Source: Clarkia xantiana subsp. parviflora (Eukaryota > Streptophyta > Magnoliopsida > Myrtales > Onagraceae). From it: DNA of 64,000 bases. A program made the position numbers and the translations under genes. Position 1 is the stretch's first letter; each line of letters starts with the position of its first letter. The notes beneath the pieces were generated by a model, which was not told the origin of the DNA, did no database searches, and worked only from the letters and a program-made list of their open reading frames with translations. Below are positions 62,803-64,000 of the stretch, in pieces. The DNA lies in NCBI GenBank assembly GCA_036873135.1, contig JAPTYO010000004.1, positions 244,322 to 308,321 of the forward strand, given 5' to 3'.

Positions 62803-62814
62803 GCTCTGATACCA
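62803..62814 (-). other. Primer-binding site for initiator tRNA-Met
   Basis: On the minus strand TGGTATCAGAGC, the standard plant initiator-Met primer sequence, begins one base after the LTR end. Confidence 0.85.
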
Positions 62815-62815
62815 C

Positions 62816-62985
62816 TGTTAGGAGATTAATTCTGGGGAGCGAGCCCAAGCCCACTACATAAGCCCAGTGAGGTTCCATACTAAAACCAATTGGTAGTAGT
62901 AGAAGTAGCCCACCAAGCTTATATAGTGTTCCAACTCTTTCAATCTAACCGATGTGGTTCACTTGACTCACATGTACACTTAACA
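62816..62985 (-). repeat. 170-bp LTR of a TRIM-like or short Copia-like element
   Basis: On the minus strand it opens TGTTAAGTG and closes CTCCTAACA, giving the 5-bp inverted ends TGTTA/TAACA. It contains a TATA-like TATATAAG (62918-62925) and is directly followed by the primer site. The length fits terminal-repeat retrotransposons in miniature (TRIM). The left boundary at 62985 is inferred from the terminal motif. Confidence 0.7.
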
Positions 62986-64000
62986 TTTTTTCCTCATAGA
63001 AACACAAAGAATATATATAAGTGATCTGAGATTATATATAACTAAGTATTAATTATAAATGATCGAATAAAAAATAGGACAAAAACAAAAAGGGATATGA
63101 GTTTGGTCAACTAACTCGTGGTGGTACAATTTTTATAACAAAAAATAAAATCATAGTGGTACTGCTGCAATCCTATCAAATTTGAGGGGCGTTTATGGGC
63201 CTTGAATTGGGCTTTAAGCCCACTCTTCATGATCCATTATTTTTCAAGCCTATTTACATGCAGTGTTGGGATTAAAACACACTTTCATCTACATAACCAT
63301 AGTATTAGAGTGGAAAAATAAAAATAAAGATCAAGATAACCTTAGACTTAGGGCTAAATTTAGGCCTTTTTCTTAAAATAAGTCATTATTTATGGACTGA
63401 ACTCCTATTATAAATTCTTCAAAGTTTAAACACATCAAGATTAAAATATATACAATACAAAATTACATAATACAAACTACAAAATTACATTAGTACACTA
63501 AAAGATTAGGATTTAGTACTATAATTGGGACGACCTCTAACAAGGTTGTTAGGATAGATATAAGGGTATAATTGTGGATCATAGATCCTATAATAGTTAT
63601 AAATTAATATATATATGAGTAATTTTATATGACATTTTATATATATAATATGATTTGGTTATGATGCATAAGATGTTAACAAGTAAGAAAAATGAATTTT
63701 TTTACTAAATTTGTTTGGTCCAACTAGGTTGTAACATTTATTAACGTGACATCATATTTTTTGCACAGATAGACACTTTTTAATTTCTCTAATCTCCTAA
63801 TTGCATCTTAAAAAATGTTTCAATTTTTTGATAGGCTACGTTACAATTTAATTATTAATAATTCACTAATTTTTTTTTTTTTTTTTACTTTTACTTCATA
63901 TTTGCACTATTATGTTAATATTAAATTTGTATTTGGTTTTGGTTTTTGGCAAATATTTACATTCTAATAATATAAATAAAAAATATAACTAGAAATTTAT
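62986..64000. other. AT-rich intergenic DNA
   Basis: No credible gene, RNA gene or transposon recognised up to the end of the window. Confidence 0.6.

Overview
The window is nuclear DNA of a flowering plant, probably a eudicot. The evidence is spliced genes with GT-AG introns, plant gene families (PPR, BTB-NPH3, PRP3), a Ty3/gypsy LTR retrotransposon and Mutator-type MITEs. The sequence does not identify the species.

Layout. (1) 1-14287 and 24855-43439 are two blocks of one 178-bp satellite, about 185 monomers in all. The length and the higher-order organisation are typical of centromeric or pericentromeric satellites. The blocks were one array, split by (2) a complete young LTR retrotransposon at 14288-24854, flanked by a perfect 5-bp target duplication (AAGTA). 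The element has an unusual design: one sense ORF reads as Gag - protease - second Gag-like module, no reverse transcriptase, RNase H or integrase is visible, and a convergent antisense gene of five exons can be spliced into an uninterrupted 672-aa frame. Between the two genes lies an array of 131-bp repeats, each able to form two hairpins with the same 12-nt loop. The 3' LTR carries seven copies of a palindrome of which the 5' LTR has two. (3) The satellite stops at 43439, and about 600 bp later begins an intact six-exon gene for the U4/U6 snRNP protein PRP3 (44052-47788). (4) 48263-51945 is a cluster of Mutator-type inverted-repeat elements with 9-bp target duplications, including two elements back to back in one target site and a MITE nested in one of them. 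(5) 51946-54218 is AT-rich and repeat-derived. It is followed by an intron-free PPR gene (54219-55577) and, on the minus strand, a four-exon BTB-NPH3 gene (56569-59482). (6) The remainder is AT-rich intergenic DNA with another long foldback element (61399-61927) and a TRIM-like LTR with its primer-binding site (62803-62985).

PRP3, the PPR protein and the NPH3 protein are ordinary single genes that do not form a pathway here. The most unusual object is the retrotransposon: a non-autonomous element with two genes of its own, sitting at the junction of a 25-monomer duplication of the satellite. All exon boundaries, repeat counts and divergences were read by eye and are not the output of an alignment program.
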